Below, one piece after another: positions 30,202 through 40,095 of a stretch of DNA of 64,000 bases. Source of the stretch: Sulfurovum sp. (GTDB taxonomy: Bacteria > Campylobacterota > Campylobacteria > Campylobacterales > Sulfurovaceae); assembly GCA_002733215.1 (NCBI GenBank), contig NVUY01000002.1, positions 2,264 through 66,263 of the forward strand. Direction: 5' to 3'. Below the pieces are notes generated by a model. The model ran no database searches. It was given only the letters and a program-made list of their open reading frames with translations, and was not told where the DNA came from. The first letter of the stretch is position 1. Each line of letters opens with the position of its first letter. The position numbers and the translations under genes were made by a program.

Positions 30202-33200
30202 ATGAAAAACTTGACTCTTATTTTTAATTTACTTTTAATATCCTTCATTGTTCTACCTTCTTCATCAATAGCTGCATCATATAAATGTGATGGAGAAAAT
30301 GTAGCAGATATTGATGGTGCCACAGTAGATGAAGATAAATCCTATCGGACACATAAAGATAATAAAAAGGCAAGATATTGGAAATTTACGACAGCTACTG
30401 ATGGAGTAATCACAATAACACAGAAGAACAACAAACCAGAAAGTGGGTACTGGAACCATAAACTAATAATTGGTCTCACATGTAGTGGTACAAGTATTTA
30501 TTCTGGTCCTAGCTCAAGTTCAGATTCTAAAACTTTTAATGTTGTTTCAGGTACAACTTATTATGTAAAAGTACAAGAAGCAAATTCTAAAAATGACTTG
30601 AATTTTAATATAGGTTTTAGCTTTAAAAAACAAGCTCCGGTAACAGGTGAATGTTCCAAACCTCATGCTTTTGAAAAAAGAGTCAGCTATATCCTTCCAG
30701 GAGACTTAATCGCTATTGGTAACTCCAATATCTGTGTTGATAATGATGGGAATAATGATGGGAGTAGGGATGGAAAATGTGATCCAAATCAATTAAAAAG
30801 AAACGATATAGGTGATGGAGGAAATAATATTATCTTTACAAACTCCTCATCAAGTACTGCTATAGCAACAGAACCGGGAACCTTGGAAAATACTACTGCT
30901 GCAGAACTCATAGTCCCAACAGGTGCTACAATTAAATGGGCAGGACTCTACTGGCAAGGTGAAATTTGGGATATAAAAACCAGCAACACTAGTCGTACAA
31001 GTGTCAACAAATATAATGGAAAGACTATAGCCATTGAAAATGGTGCAGATGGTAGAGACAGACAAAAACTTGCAGATAAAATAAAGTTCAAAATACCTGG
31101 TGGTACCTATCAGGAGCTTACGGCAGATGAACATTATTATGTCTTTGTAAAAAGAAAAACCGCAAATAACAAAGATGATTATTCAGGTATAACAAGATAT
31201 GAAGAACACTATCAATCTTTTAAAGATGTAACATCCCTACTTCAGGGGCTTACTGGGACGGATGGAGCAAATGGAAGTTATTGGGTTGCAGATATTCAAG
31301 CCACTGTCGGTGCATTATACTACCCAGGTGTGGAAGCAGCATGGAACCTTCAGGTGATTTATGAGCATCAGGGAGCAAAAGCAAAAAGTGTCACCATAAA
31401 TGACGGATATGTTGCTCTGTATGGGTCAGCTTCTCAAGGTGATGATTATGCTAATGATCAAGACTGTCCAACAGGAGGTATCAATACGGGGGTATATGCT
31501 TACTCAGTAGATTTTAATGTTAGTGGATTCCTTACACCAAAAACACCTGGTTTTGATACAGACCTATCTGTATTTGTCACCGAATCAGACCCTGACGGTG
31601 GTCAGTCCGATCCTACAAAACCGGAACGATTGAGTATCACAAAAAAAGACGGTAGTTCTTACACAGTTGATGGTGATGATGCATGGAATTATGAGATCAC
31701 CAACAAAGACGGAAGTGATAATCTTGACAGAACTCCGGCATATATCTATCCTATAGGTATGACCATCAAGAACTATCGTCTGAGAGATGCACTTGACCCT
31801 GATCAATCTTCAACCCAGGTTACTTTTCAAACAGATAGCGATAGACTTATCCTTGGTGTGATTGGCTTCTCAACAGAATTACGTACGGTTGACCTTTGCT
31901 ACGATTATGCTTACAAACAGTATGATCGGTATTTTACAGAAGACAACAATGGCTCCCGTGACCCCCACATTATAGGTAGTGGACTTACTGAGAGCGAACC
32001 TATCACCGTTGAACTCTTTATTCAGAATACAGAAGATTCAGATATTATTGCAAAAGATATGACCGTAAACATAGGTCCGATCGATACAGCACAAGCTGCT
32101 TATATATCGCCAACTACCTATATCATAAGACCTGATAGTGTATTTCCTGAGCTATATCCTGATACAAACGCAGCACCTAGTTACAATAAAGATATATTGA
32201 TCGGAGATATCGACAGCCAAGACTTTTTTTATGTCGACTATGATCTTGATCTTGTAAGAAGCTCTATCTTTATGCCTCTTAATGTTAATATAGAGTACAC
32301 AGCTAGATTTCCTTTTGGTAACAGTGGAGAGTTTATCGACATAAACACCAGTGCTTATCTTAATAGTGATATACCTTTATGTAGTCCCTTAAATTTCGCT
32401 TATGAACCGACATACGGTGTATTCAATGTTGAAGATGCTGCGCTCACATCCAGCCAAAAATACAACCTACCAACACAAACTGCCAACCGTCCAGGTGATT
32501 TCAAAGTAGCTGCATATGATATTCAGTCTACCAATAACAGGAATGCTGTTTCTACTATTGTTGCTATAGAACTCATAGATGCAGGGAAATTCCATGGTAT
32601 TGATGCTTCATGTATTGAACCGGACAGTGCATTGACATCTCGCGTATGGGTAATTTTTGGAGATGCCGATAACAATAGTTCACTGACTGACTTCTCTCCT
32701 ACTACAATTCAAGATGCCATTAATGAGGGGTCACTTTCAGATCAAGTTGTTAACGGTAAGATTATTAATTCCGTTGGAGAGTTTTATGAAAATGTCCGGG
32801 AAAATACTGCATTTAGAATGTCTTATAATCGTGATGGTAATGGGAGTCTAATTACATATGATGCTGTAGCTTGTCATGGCAATACTGGTGAAACATGTTA
32901 TCAAATCACAAACTTTCCCGCACTTATACAGGCTAGTGCACATTGTCCTCAACAATTTGCAAGCACAAATGGCACAGATACTGTTGGTACCTATTGTGGA
33001 AATGCCGGGGGAGGAAGTGGTTCAGCTATTACAGAGAAGGAGTTTAAACTATGTATGGAGTGTATTTACGGCTATGACTTGGTGCGGAATTGCTCACGAG
33101 ACAACTTCGCAACACGTCCAGAGAGTTTCCGTATGAATCTGAGTGACCAGGATCAAAATGATGCAACACAAAAAAGTTTTATTGATAACAATGATGATGA

Positions 33201-34848
33201 CAGTACCAGACATCAAATTGCTGCAGGATATAACTATGCACTTGAAGTGAATGCGACCAATCATGAAAATGACAGCTCTACGCCGGGGTATGATGTCTCT
33301 TTCCCTTTTGACGGTAACGCTAGTAACCGTACCTTTAGATTCTCATGGCAAACATCTGCGAATGACAACCTTTGTAACGATACAGAAGACCATAACAGAA
33401 CATTAACATTTTTTGGTGGGCGTGTAGACCTGAACTTAACCAGTACGCAGGTTGGAGAATATGACCTGACACTTACAGATAGATTATGGACAAGAGTAGA
33501 CTGGGATAATACCTTAACGGGACATCATACAGGATCTCATTTCCTCACGGGGGATGACTGTGTCTGGGCTACATCTCTAGTTCCCACCACAGGGACAAGC
33601 ACAACAATAAGTGGACAAAATCTTCTAAATGTAAGCGGATGTGATATTACTTCTGATTCACATACTAATGTTGATACCAGTGCCGCATACACAGATCTGC
33701 CATTACGTGTTCACCCTTATCAATTTGACCATTCCGGTATTACTCCTGCCATTGGTCCATACAGCAGAACCAATGGGCAAAACTTTATTTATATGGATAC
33801 CCCTCCAATTTTAAATGCGGACAATACCAATATGAGTTATAACATGAACGGTACATTCTTTGCAGCAGGCTATGACAATGGCAGACTTAGCAACTTCGTT
33901 GCAGGATGTTATGCAGATAATGTTAATATGGATCTTAATTATACCTATAACAGCCCTCCTCCAACCCAAGCACCCTACCTATGGTACAGTATTAAAGATC
34001 ATAACACTACAGATAATACTGTCGTTTACAGACCTGCTTCGGGAACTAATGACTTCGATAGACCAACGGAACCTACAGGCAATACCAACCCAATCATTAT
34101 TACTCAGGGTGAAGGATTCTTTGCTAAAGAAATGAATGGATCCATCACGATGGATCTTGGATATAACTTTAAACGTGATTACAATACAAGAGTAAACCCA
34201 AGATACATAGAATTTAAAGATTTCAATATCACTTATGTTACAAATCCATCCGCTGTCAAAGCTGACTTAAAAAGTGACTTCCAAATATTTGGAAACAAAA
34301 CACTTAATACCAATGTGACTTTTGTCTACGGAAGAGCCAAACCTTCTCAGGATTTTTATGATGATGTCATAGAAAACAACATCGATACACCTGTTTCAAT
34401 AGTTGTGTATTGTGATCAAGATCCTATTACCTGTTCTGCAGTTTACAATATTAACAGCGCACTGGGTAAAACAGATGAATACAACTGGTATCTTTCACTG
34501 GGACATGTGACTAGTGAAAATGATGGGAATATCACACTGGACGCAAGTACAGGAGGAAGTGTTGCCCCTACAGATCCAAGTGCTGTAAATATCAATAATA
34601 GCGGTGGAGTTAATAATCCTAATGTTAATGTCAGTGCCACAGTAGCTACGCGTCCTCTGGATGTCTATATCGACTTCGGAGCAGATACAAGCAGATGGCT
34701 CATACACAATAAAGATAATGATAGTATTCCTTCTCCCTTCTATCGTGTCCTTTTCGTAGGTGAAAGTGACTGGGCAGGACATGGTAAAACAGGACATGTT
34801 GTTGACAGCAATACCAGCACCAAGAAAAACAGACGTATGGGATGGTAG
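30202..34848 (+). CDS. Giant secreted protein (1548 aa), putative surface/pilus-associated adhesin
   Basis: Signal peptide MKNLTLIFNLLLISFIVLPSSSIAAS; Asn/Asp/Thr-rich; operonic with pseudopilins; no confident family recognised. Confidence 0.75.
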   Translation: MKNLTLIFNLLLISFIVLPSSSIAASYKCDGENVADIDGATVDEDKSYRTHKDNKKARYWKFTTATDGVITITQKNNKPESGYWNHKLIIGLTCSGTSIYSGPSSSSDSKTFNVVSGTTYYVKVQEANSKNDLNFNIGFSFKKQAPVTGECSKPHAFEKRVSYILPGDLIAIGNSNICVDNDGNNDGSRDGKCDPNQLKRNDIGDGGNNIIFTNSSSSTAIATEPGTLENTTAAELIVPTGATIKWAGLYWQGEIWDIKTSNTSRTSVNKYNGKTIAIENGADGRDRQKLADKIKFKIPGGTYQELTADEHYYVFVKRKTANNKDDYSGITRYEEHYQSFKDVTSLLQGLTGTDGANGSYWVADIQATVGALYYPGVEAAWNLQVIYEHQGAKAKSVTINDGYVALYGSASQGDDYANDQDCPTGGINTGVYAYSVDFNVSGFLTPKTPGFDTDLSVFVTESDPDGGQSDPTKPERLSITKKDGSSYTVDGDDAWNYEITNKDGSDNLDRTPAYIYPIGMTIKNYRLRDALDPDQSSTQVTFQTDSDRLILGVIGFSTELRTVDLCYDYAYKQYDRYFTEDNNGSRDPHIIGSGLTESEPITVELFIQNTEDSDIIAKDMTVNIGPIDTAQAAYISPTTYIIRPDSVFPELYPDTNAAPSYNKDILIGDIDSQDFFYVDYDLDLVRSSIFMPLNVNIEYTARFPFGNSGEFIDINTSAYLNSDIPLCSPLNFAYEPTYGVFNVEDAALTSSQKYNLPTQTANRPGDFKVAAYDIQSTNNRNAVSTIVAIELIDAGKFHGIDASCIEPDSALTSRVWVIFGDADNNSSLTDFSPTTIQDAINEGSLSDQVVNGKIINSVGEFYENVRENTAFRMSYNRDGNGSLITYDAVACHGNTGETCYQITNFPALIQASAHCPQQFASTNGTDTVGTYCGNAGGGSGSAITEKEFKLCMECIYGYDLVRNCSRDNFATRPESFRMNLSDQDQNDATQKSFIDNNDDDSTRHQIAAGYNYALEVNATNHENDSSTPGYDVSFPFDGNASNRTFRFSWQTSANDNLCNDTEDHNRTLTFFGGRVDLNLTSTQVGEYDLTLTDRLWTRVDWDNTLTGHHTGSHFLTGDDCVWATSLVPTTGTSTTISGQNLLNVSGCDITSDSHTNVDTSAAYTDLPLRVHPYQFDHSGITPAIGPYSRTNGQNFIYMDTPPILNADNTNMSYNMNGTFFAAGYDNGRLSNFVAGCYADNVNMDLNYTYNSPPPTQAPYLWYSIKDHNTTDNTVVYRPASGTNDFDRPTEPTGNTNPIIITQGEGFFAKEMNGSITMDLGYNFKRDYNTRVNPRYIEFKDFNITYVTNPSAVKADLKSDFQIFGNKTLNTNVTFVYGRAKPSQDFYDDVIENNIDTPVSIVVYCDQDPITCSAVYNINSALGKTDEYNWYLSLGHVTSENDGNITLDASTGGSVAPTDPSAVNINNSGGVNNPNVNVSATVATRPLDVYIDFGADTSRWLIHNKDNDSIPSPFYRVLFVGESDWAGHGKTGHVVDSNTSTKKNRRMGW

Positions 34849-35558
34849 GTATGTTAAATATTCAGATGATACGTCCAGCCATCGCCATGATAGAATTGAT
34901 CTTTGCAATCGTCATCATGGGTATCGTACTTATGTCTGCGCCTATGCTCATAAGTACTGCGACAAAAAGTGGGTATGTTTCCATCATACAAGAAGCGATC
35001 CATGGAGCTTCCTCTCAAGTCAATATGATGACAGGTTACCATTGGGACGAAAGAAGCGCAGATGAGCTCTTTCTTGATCCTATATTACGTGTAAGTGCTG
35101 GAAGTTCAGACCTGGATTCCGATGTCAATTCCAGTAGACGTAAAGGAACCCCAAAAGAAAGTTACCGATCCTTCATACGTTCCGATGGAACAGATGATCT
35201 CAATGCTTCAGTAGTACTGGGAAAAGATGGAACAGAAACTTCGGAAGATGACATAGATGATTTTACAGGTATTACAAATCTTATAGAAATTGCAACTTCT
35301 GTAGCTGACAATGTAGAAAAAACCACAATTAATATTTCAAGATCGACCAATTACAATACCGATACGGTTACGGGAGGATACAATCAATCAGATATCACGT
35401 ATATCCCATTTGTCAATGCCACGGGTACTACAAATATAAAAGGGATCACTGTTAACCTAAGCAGTACCAGTGTTGTAGATGATCTAAACAAATCCATCTC
35501 TCTTCGTGCATTTAGCTGTAACATAGGTGCGTATAAACTTGAAGAGAGGGATTTCTAG
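34842..35558 (+). CDS. Type IV pilin/pseudopilin-like protein
   Basis: MLNIQMIRPAIAMIELIFAIVIMGIVLMSAP N-methylation-like motif. Confidence 0.8.
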   Translation: MVGMLNIQMIRPAIAMIELIFAIVIMGIVLMSAPMLISTATKSGYVSIIQEAIHGASSQVNMMTGYHWDERSADELFLDPILRVSAGSSDLDSDVNSSRRKGTPKESYRSFIRSDGTDDLNASVVLGKDGTETSEDDIDDFTGITNLIEIATSVADNVEKTTINISRSTNYNTDTVTGGYNQSDITYIPFVNATGTTNIKGITVNLSSTSVVDDLNKSISLRAFSCNIGAYKLEERDF

Positions 35559-35562
35559 TATG

Positions 35563-36381
35563 AAACATAAAAGACTCACACCAGCTTTCACTATGCTTGA
35601 ACTTATCTTTGTGATTGCCATACTCGGTGTTGTTGCATCTTTAGGCTCTGAAATGATCGTTAAGATCTATGATAGCTATATAGTCCAGCGAGCACAGCAT
35701 CGTGCCACACTTAAAACCCAACTTGCTGCAACACAGATAGCCAATAGACTTGCTTCTGCAATACCTGGAACAGTTTATAGAATCAGAACCAACAACAATT
35801 ACGAGCCGATTGATTCAGACATTCCTGGAGGTATATCAGGTGATGACTATAAAGGTATACAATGGGTAGGAGCTGATACCGAGAGTTTTAGCGCTACTGC
35901 TACACCGGGATGGAGTGGTTTTTGTGATATTGACGGCAGTAGTACGCCTACCATTTCAACACCCGGTTCAAATTTAAATAGTACAGCAAATGTTATTAGC
36001 AATCTTGCCGGTGGAACTTTTCCATCATTTAACTCTGCAGTATATTTTCCTTATGATATTACTGCATATCCAGTAACAACTCCTGCAGGAAATACTCTTA
36101 CCTTTACGGGTACAATTCCTACACATATCGTAGAACACTATAAACTTGCCTGGACTTCTTATGCTTTAATAGTTGACGGGGGAGATCTTTATCTTTACTA
36201 TAATTTTGATCCTACGGCAATGGCTGCCCGAGACGAAACAACAAGATCGCTATTGATGAAAAATATCAGTACATTCAAATTTAAAGGAGCAGGACGAACA
36301 ATCCGCTTTAAGATCTGTAAACAAGAACGCATTAGTGCAGATCTAAATATCACTTCATGTAAAGAAAAGGCGGTATTCTAA
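35563..36381 (+). CDS. Type IV pilin/pseudopilin-like protein
   Basis: MKHKRLTPAFTMLELIFVIAILGVVASLGSEM; the track start at 35527 overlaps the previous gene. Confidence 0.85.
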   Translation, partial: KHKRLTPAFTMLELIFVIAILGVVASLGSEMIVKIYDSYIVQRAQHRATLKTQLAATQIANRLASAIPGTVYRIRTNNNYEPIDSDIPGGISGDDYKGIQWVGADTESFSATATPGWSGFCDIDGSSTPTISTPGSNLNSTANVISNLAGGTFPSFNSAVYFPYDITAYPVTTPAGNTLTFTGTIPTHIVEHYKLAWTSYALIVDGGDLYLYYNFDPTAMAARDETTRSLLMKNISTFKFKGAGRTIRFKICKQERISADLNITSCKEKAVF

Positions 36382-36884
36382 TGAGAAAAGCATTTTCTAT
36401 GTTAACAGCGATCTTCATCATTATCCTAATGTCAGTTGTGGCAGGATTCATTATGAACCTTTCAGGTAAAATGGTGAAAGGTACCTCTTCACAGTTTTTG
36501 CGTGAACAGTCTGTTCTTTTAGCAAAAAGCTATACTGAATACGCTATCTTAGCTGTCACTGCAAATGAACACAATACCTCTAACTGTCTCAATAACATAA
36601 CTGGTGGCTACGGGGATGATGGTAATGGAAATTATATTTATAATATCGACGTTAATATCTCTTATATCGGTAATACTGTCACTGACCCAATTACAGGGCT
36701 AGCTATTGCTAGTTTACAAGGTCAATGTGCCAGAGAGTTAAACCTAGCTACACTCGCAATTACAGAAAAATCCCCTCTTAATATTATTGTAGATGTCTTC
36801 GTCAGATATAAACAGTTGGACCACCCGGATGGAACAAATGCACCCGATATTACCTACCATAGAAGGAGCTTACAAAAAATATGA
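36381..36884 (+). CDS. Pseudopilin-like (PilX-like?) protein
   Basis: MRKAFSMLTAIFIIILMSVVAGFIMNLSGKM. Confidence 0.7.
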   Translation: MRKAFSMLTAIFIIILMSVVAGFIMNLSGKMVKGTSSQFLREQSVLLAKSYTEYAILAVTANEHNTSNCLNNITGGYGDDGNGNYIYNIDVNISYIGNTVTDPITGLAIASLQGQCARELNLATLAITEKSPLNIIVDVFVRYKQLDHPDGTNAPDITYHRRSLQKI

Positions 36885-37540
36885 AAATTTCAAATAAACA
36901 AACAAGAGCATTTACTATGATAGAGCTGGTTTTTGTTATTGTCGTGATAGGTATCCTTGCTGCACTTGCTCTTCCAAGATTGGAACGTGATATCAGACAG
37001 GAAGCAGCGGACAATATACTCTCTGCAATACGATACACACAGCATTTGGCATTGACTGATAACAAGACTGATCCTTTTGATTTGACTTGGCAAAAAAAGC
37101 TCTGGGCAATACGTTTTGACTCAGATACTGAAGGTGGATTTTTATATAAAGTTGCATCCAATACCAGTGGTAACAACATAGCAAAATCAGAATCTGCGAT
37201 CGACCCTAGCAATGGAAAACACATGTTTGCCAGTAATAATACACTCCAAGCTGATGAAAGTCCAAATGTACTTCTTGGAAAAAAATACGGTATTGATACT
37301 GTTGATTTTACAAATTGTGAATCCACTGCAAATGGTAATAATGCATCTACACATATTGCATTTGATCACTTAGGCAGACCCCATAAAGGTGTATATAACA
37401 TAGCAAAAAATGATTATCGTACGGTGATGACAGCTAACTGTATTATTAGCTTCGGTTTTGAAGATGGTTCCGCAAACTTGGACATTAACATTTCAAAAGA
37501 AACAGGCTATGCATTCATTGTAGGACAAGAAGACTCATAA
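36881..37540 (+). CDS. Type IV pilin/pseudopilin-like protein
   Basis: MKISNKQTRAFTMIELVFVIVVIGILAALALPRLERD. Confidence 0.9.
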   Translation: MKISNKQTRAFTMIELVFVIVVIGILAALALPRLERDIRQEAADNILSAIRYTQHLALTDNKTDPFDLTWQKKLWAIRFDSDTEGGFLYKVASNTSGNNIAKSESAIDPSNGKHMFASNNTLQADESPNVLLGKKYGIDTVDFTNCESTANGNNASTHIAFDHLGRPHKGVYNIAKNDYRTVMTANCIISFGFEDGSANLDINISKETGYAFIVGQEDS

Positions 37541-37698
37541 AACAGCCTTGGGTAAATGGGGACAGGCTGAATTAATTTGCTAGCAGATTACGATATTTTT
37601 TCATATAAGCATCAGGCAATAAAATACACCTCTAATATCTCTAAAAAAGGCACTACCTAAACCGAGAAAAACCTTTTCAAACACTTGCACTACTTGCG

Positions 37699-38250
37699 TT
37701 AAACTCTGTATTTGCCAAACACTGCTGCAAAATCCACAGAGGCAGGACATTCTGTCTCTTTAAAGTCAAAACGTTCGGTGTCGCACTCTGCTACTTTTTT
37801 ATATGTACCATTTTCCAGATGATAGATTCTGGCTACTAAGTCGTCAGGGTAGACCAAAATATAGTATTTTACACCCTCCTCTTCGTAGATCTCGTACTTT
37901 AAACCTTCATCTTTTTTTGCAGTAGAAGGAGAGATAACTTCAAAGATGATCTCAGGTGTCTTTGAGATGTATTTTGGGTTGCTGTCGTGACAGACTAGAG
38001 AAACATCTGATTTAAGTATAGTGTCTGAACTCACTTTCCAGTCTGTGTCTATAAGCACTTCGCACTCTGGACATTTTCCTATATGTTTCAAGAGTTCATT
38101 AAAAAGCAAACCTATCAATATCTGATGCTTCTTCACAGGTGCAAGCCATCGCATAAGCAATGCCATCTATAAGCTCCCATTCTCCCTCCCACAGTAAGTA
38201 GTCGTCATAGCGATAGTGCGGCAAGTACGCTTCTTTTTTAACTGCCGGCA
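37699..38250 (-). pseudogene. Frameshifted Uma2-family gene, copy 4
   Basis: N-part MPAVKKEAYLPHYRYDDYLLWEGEWELIDGIAYAMA in one frame, continuation APVKKHQILIGLLFNELLKHIGKCPECEVLIDTDWKV in another; break near 38145-38155. Confidence 0.75.
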
Positions 38251-38369
38251 TCCGGGATCCTTTTTGTTTTATTATAACATAGTTCTTTTGGGTGCTCTTG
38301 AGATTTTTTATGCAAAATCTAAGTATGGTATAATATAAAAATATCAACTACGTTCCATAAGGACATAAA

Positions 38370-38906
38370 ATGAGTAATTTAGCCTATCAAGAAAAATACA
38401 CTGCCAACGATCATAGCCACTGGAAAGGAGATTGGGAGCTTATATATGGAGATGCCTATGCAATGGTACCATCTCCCATGGTGACACACCAACTAGTAAG
38501 CTCAAATATTGTTTATGCACTAAAAAATGCTGTAAGTAATTGTAGTGACTGCATGGTACTAAGTGAGATAGATTATGAGGTATCAACCGATACTGTACTA
38601 AGACCAGATGTGGTATTGATATGCAAACCTATCGATGAAAAATTAAATAAAACACCCGAAATAATATTTGAAGTACTGTCGGCGTCAACCACAAGAAGAG
38701 ACGAAACAGTCAAGTTCGATATATACCAAAGAGAGGGAGTTGCCTATTATGTACTTGTAAATCCTCTAGAAAAAATAGCAAAAGTTTACAGACTAGCAGA
38801 TAGTGGAAGTTATATAAAGCAGGGAGATTTTAGCGACGATTTTTATCATTTCGACATAAGTATCTGCACTTTTGATCTTAATTTTTCTACCATATGGAGA
38901 CGATAA
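38370..38906 (+). CDS. Uma2-family protein, copy 5
   Basis: YTANDHSHWKGDWELIYGDAYAMVPSPMVTHQ...TVLRPDVVLIC...PEIIFEVLSASTTRRDETVKFDIYQREGVAYYVLVNP. Confidence 0.88.
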   Translation: MSNLAYQEKYTANDHSHWKGDWELIYGDAYAMVPSPMVTHQLVSSNIVYALKNAVSNCSDCMVLSEIDYEVSTDTVLRPDVVLICKPIDEKLNKTPEIIFEVLSASTTRRDETVKFDIYQREGVAYYVLVNPLEKIAKVYRLADSGSYIKQGDFSDDFYHFDISICTFDLNFSTIWRR

Positions 38907-38997
38907 CTTTTTCTCTATTTACCCACCATTAAGCAACTTAAGTTACAATTAAGTATGAGTATTTTGATGCTCATATCTTATAACTAAAGGAATTATC

Positions 38998-39534
38998 ATG
39001 AAACGTAGTATTACAGGTAGACATTTTGAATTAACAGAAGCTATTAAAAATTATGCAGAAGCTGCGGTTGATGTCTTGGACAAATATAATCTTGACATCA
39101 CCACAGCCAATACCGTTATTTCAAAATCTGAAAAAAAAGGGTTTACCGTTGAATTCATCGTTAACTTAAAAGATAAAAACACCATCGTAATCACACAAAA
39201 TGATAAAGATGTCTATGCAGCGATAGACCTTGCCATTGAAAGGTTAAAAAAATCACTTAGAAGACATGCCGATAAGATCAAAGGACATAGGATAACAAGC
39301 TTTAAAGACTTGGGAACTGAGGCTGAAGCGGTAATGGAACAACTTGATTACCTTGACCAGAATGACGCAGATATCGTACCAATGGACCTTGTACTTCACA
39401 AACCTATGGATTTTGATGAAGCGATAGATGCACTGAAAGCAGAGAAAAAAAGACAATTTATTGTATTTAATGACAATGACGGTCTCATGCGTGTCATGTA
39501 TAAAAGAGCCGATGGGAAATTCGGACTTTATTAA
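38998..39534 (+). CDS. Ribosome hibernation promoting factor (long form, HPF/RaiA family)
   Basis: MKRSITGRHFELTEAIKNYAEAAVDVLDKY...DVYAAIDLAIERLKKSLRRHADKIKGH; C-terminal domain KPMDFDEAIDALKAEKKRQFIVFNDNDGLMRVMYKRADGKFGLY. Confidence 0.92.
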   Translation: MKRSITGRHFELTEAIKNYAEAAVDVLDKYNLDITTANTVISKSEKKGFTVEFIVNLKDKNTIVITQNDKDVYAAIDLAIERLKKSLRRHADKIKGHRITSFKDLGTEAEAVMEQLDYLDQNDADIVPMDLVLHKPMDFDEAIDALKAEKKRQFIVFNDNDGLMRVMYKRADGKFGLY

Positions 39535-39573
39535 CGGTCATGTGCAGGGGCAAGCCTATGTGTTTGTCCTTAT

Positions 39574-39831
39574 TTAATCATAAATTTTTTTACGATGCCC
39601 TACTTTCACTATGTAAACTATCAATTTATCATCTTCTATCCTATATAAAATTCTATACCCACCTACCCTTACCCTATACTTTTCATCAGCAGTAAGTTTT
39701 TTACATCCATGAGGTCTAGGTTCAGCAGACAAAGATTGAATTTTACTAAGTATACGCTTCAAGACTAACTTTGGAAGTTTTTCTATCTCTTTAGAAGCGC
39801 TCTTTTTGATTTCAATACTATAACTTACCAT
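39574..39831 (-). CDS. RelE/ParE-family toxin
   Basis: MVSYSIEIKKSASKEIEKLPKLVLKRILSKIQSLSAEPRPHGCKKLTADEKYRVRVGGYRILYRIEDDKLIVYIVKVGHRKKIYD. Confidence 0.92.
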   Translation of the reverse strand: MVSYSIEIKKSASKEIEKLPKLVLKRILSKIQSLSAEPRPHGCKKLTADEKYRVRVGGYRILYRIEDDKLIVYIVKVGHRKKIYD

Positions 39832-40042
39832 CAGCCTCTAACTTTTTCATAAAACTTTCAAAAGAGATGCTCTCTTCATCTTTTCTCTCTTCAAACACTT
39901 TCAAATCTTGGCTATCTTCTCTAAATGAGTCAATAACCAATGCATTAATAAGCTGAGAAACAGAATGAGAAGTTTCGACCGCTTTTAGTTTTAAAAGTTT
40001 AAGAATATCTTCTTCAAATGTAACAGTTGTACGAACAGACAT
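39818..40042 (-). CDS. Cognate antitoxin (ribbon-helix-helix type)
   Basis: MSVRTTVTFEEDILKLLKLKAVETSHSVSQLINALVIDSFRED; overlaps the toxin start. Confidence 0.82.
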   Translation of the reverse strand: MSVRTTVTFEEDILKLLKLKAVETSHSVSQLINALVIDSFREDSQDLKVFEERKDEESISFESFMKKLEADGKL

Positions 40043-40095
40043 AGTTTTTCCTTTTTATTTGCATTATAGCATATTGATGCAAAGATGTATATAGC

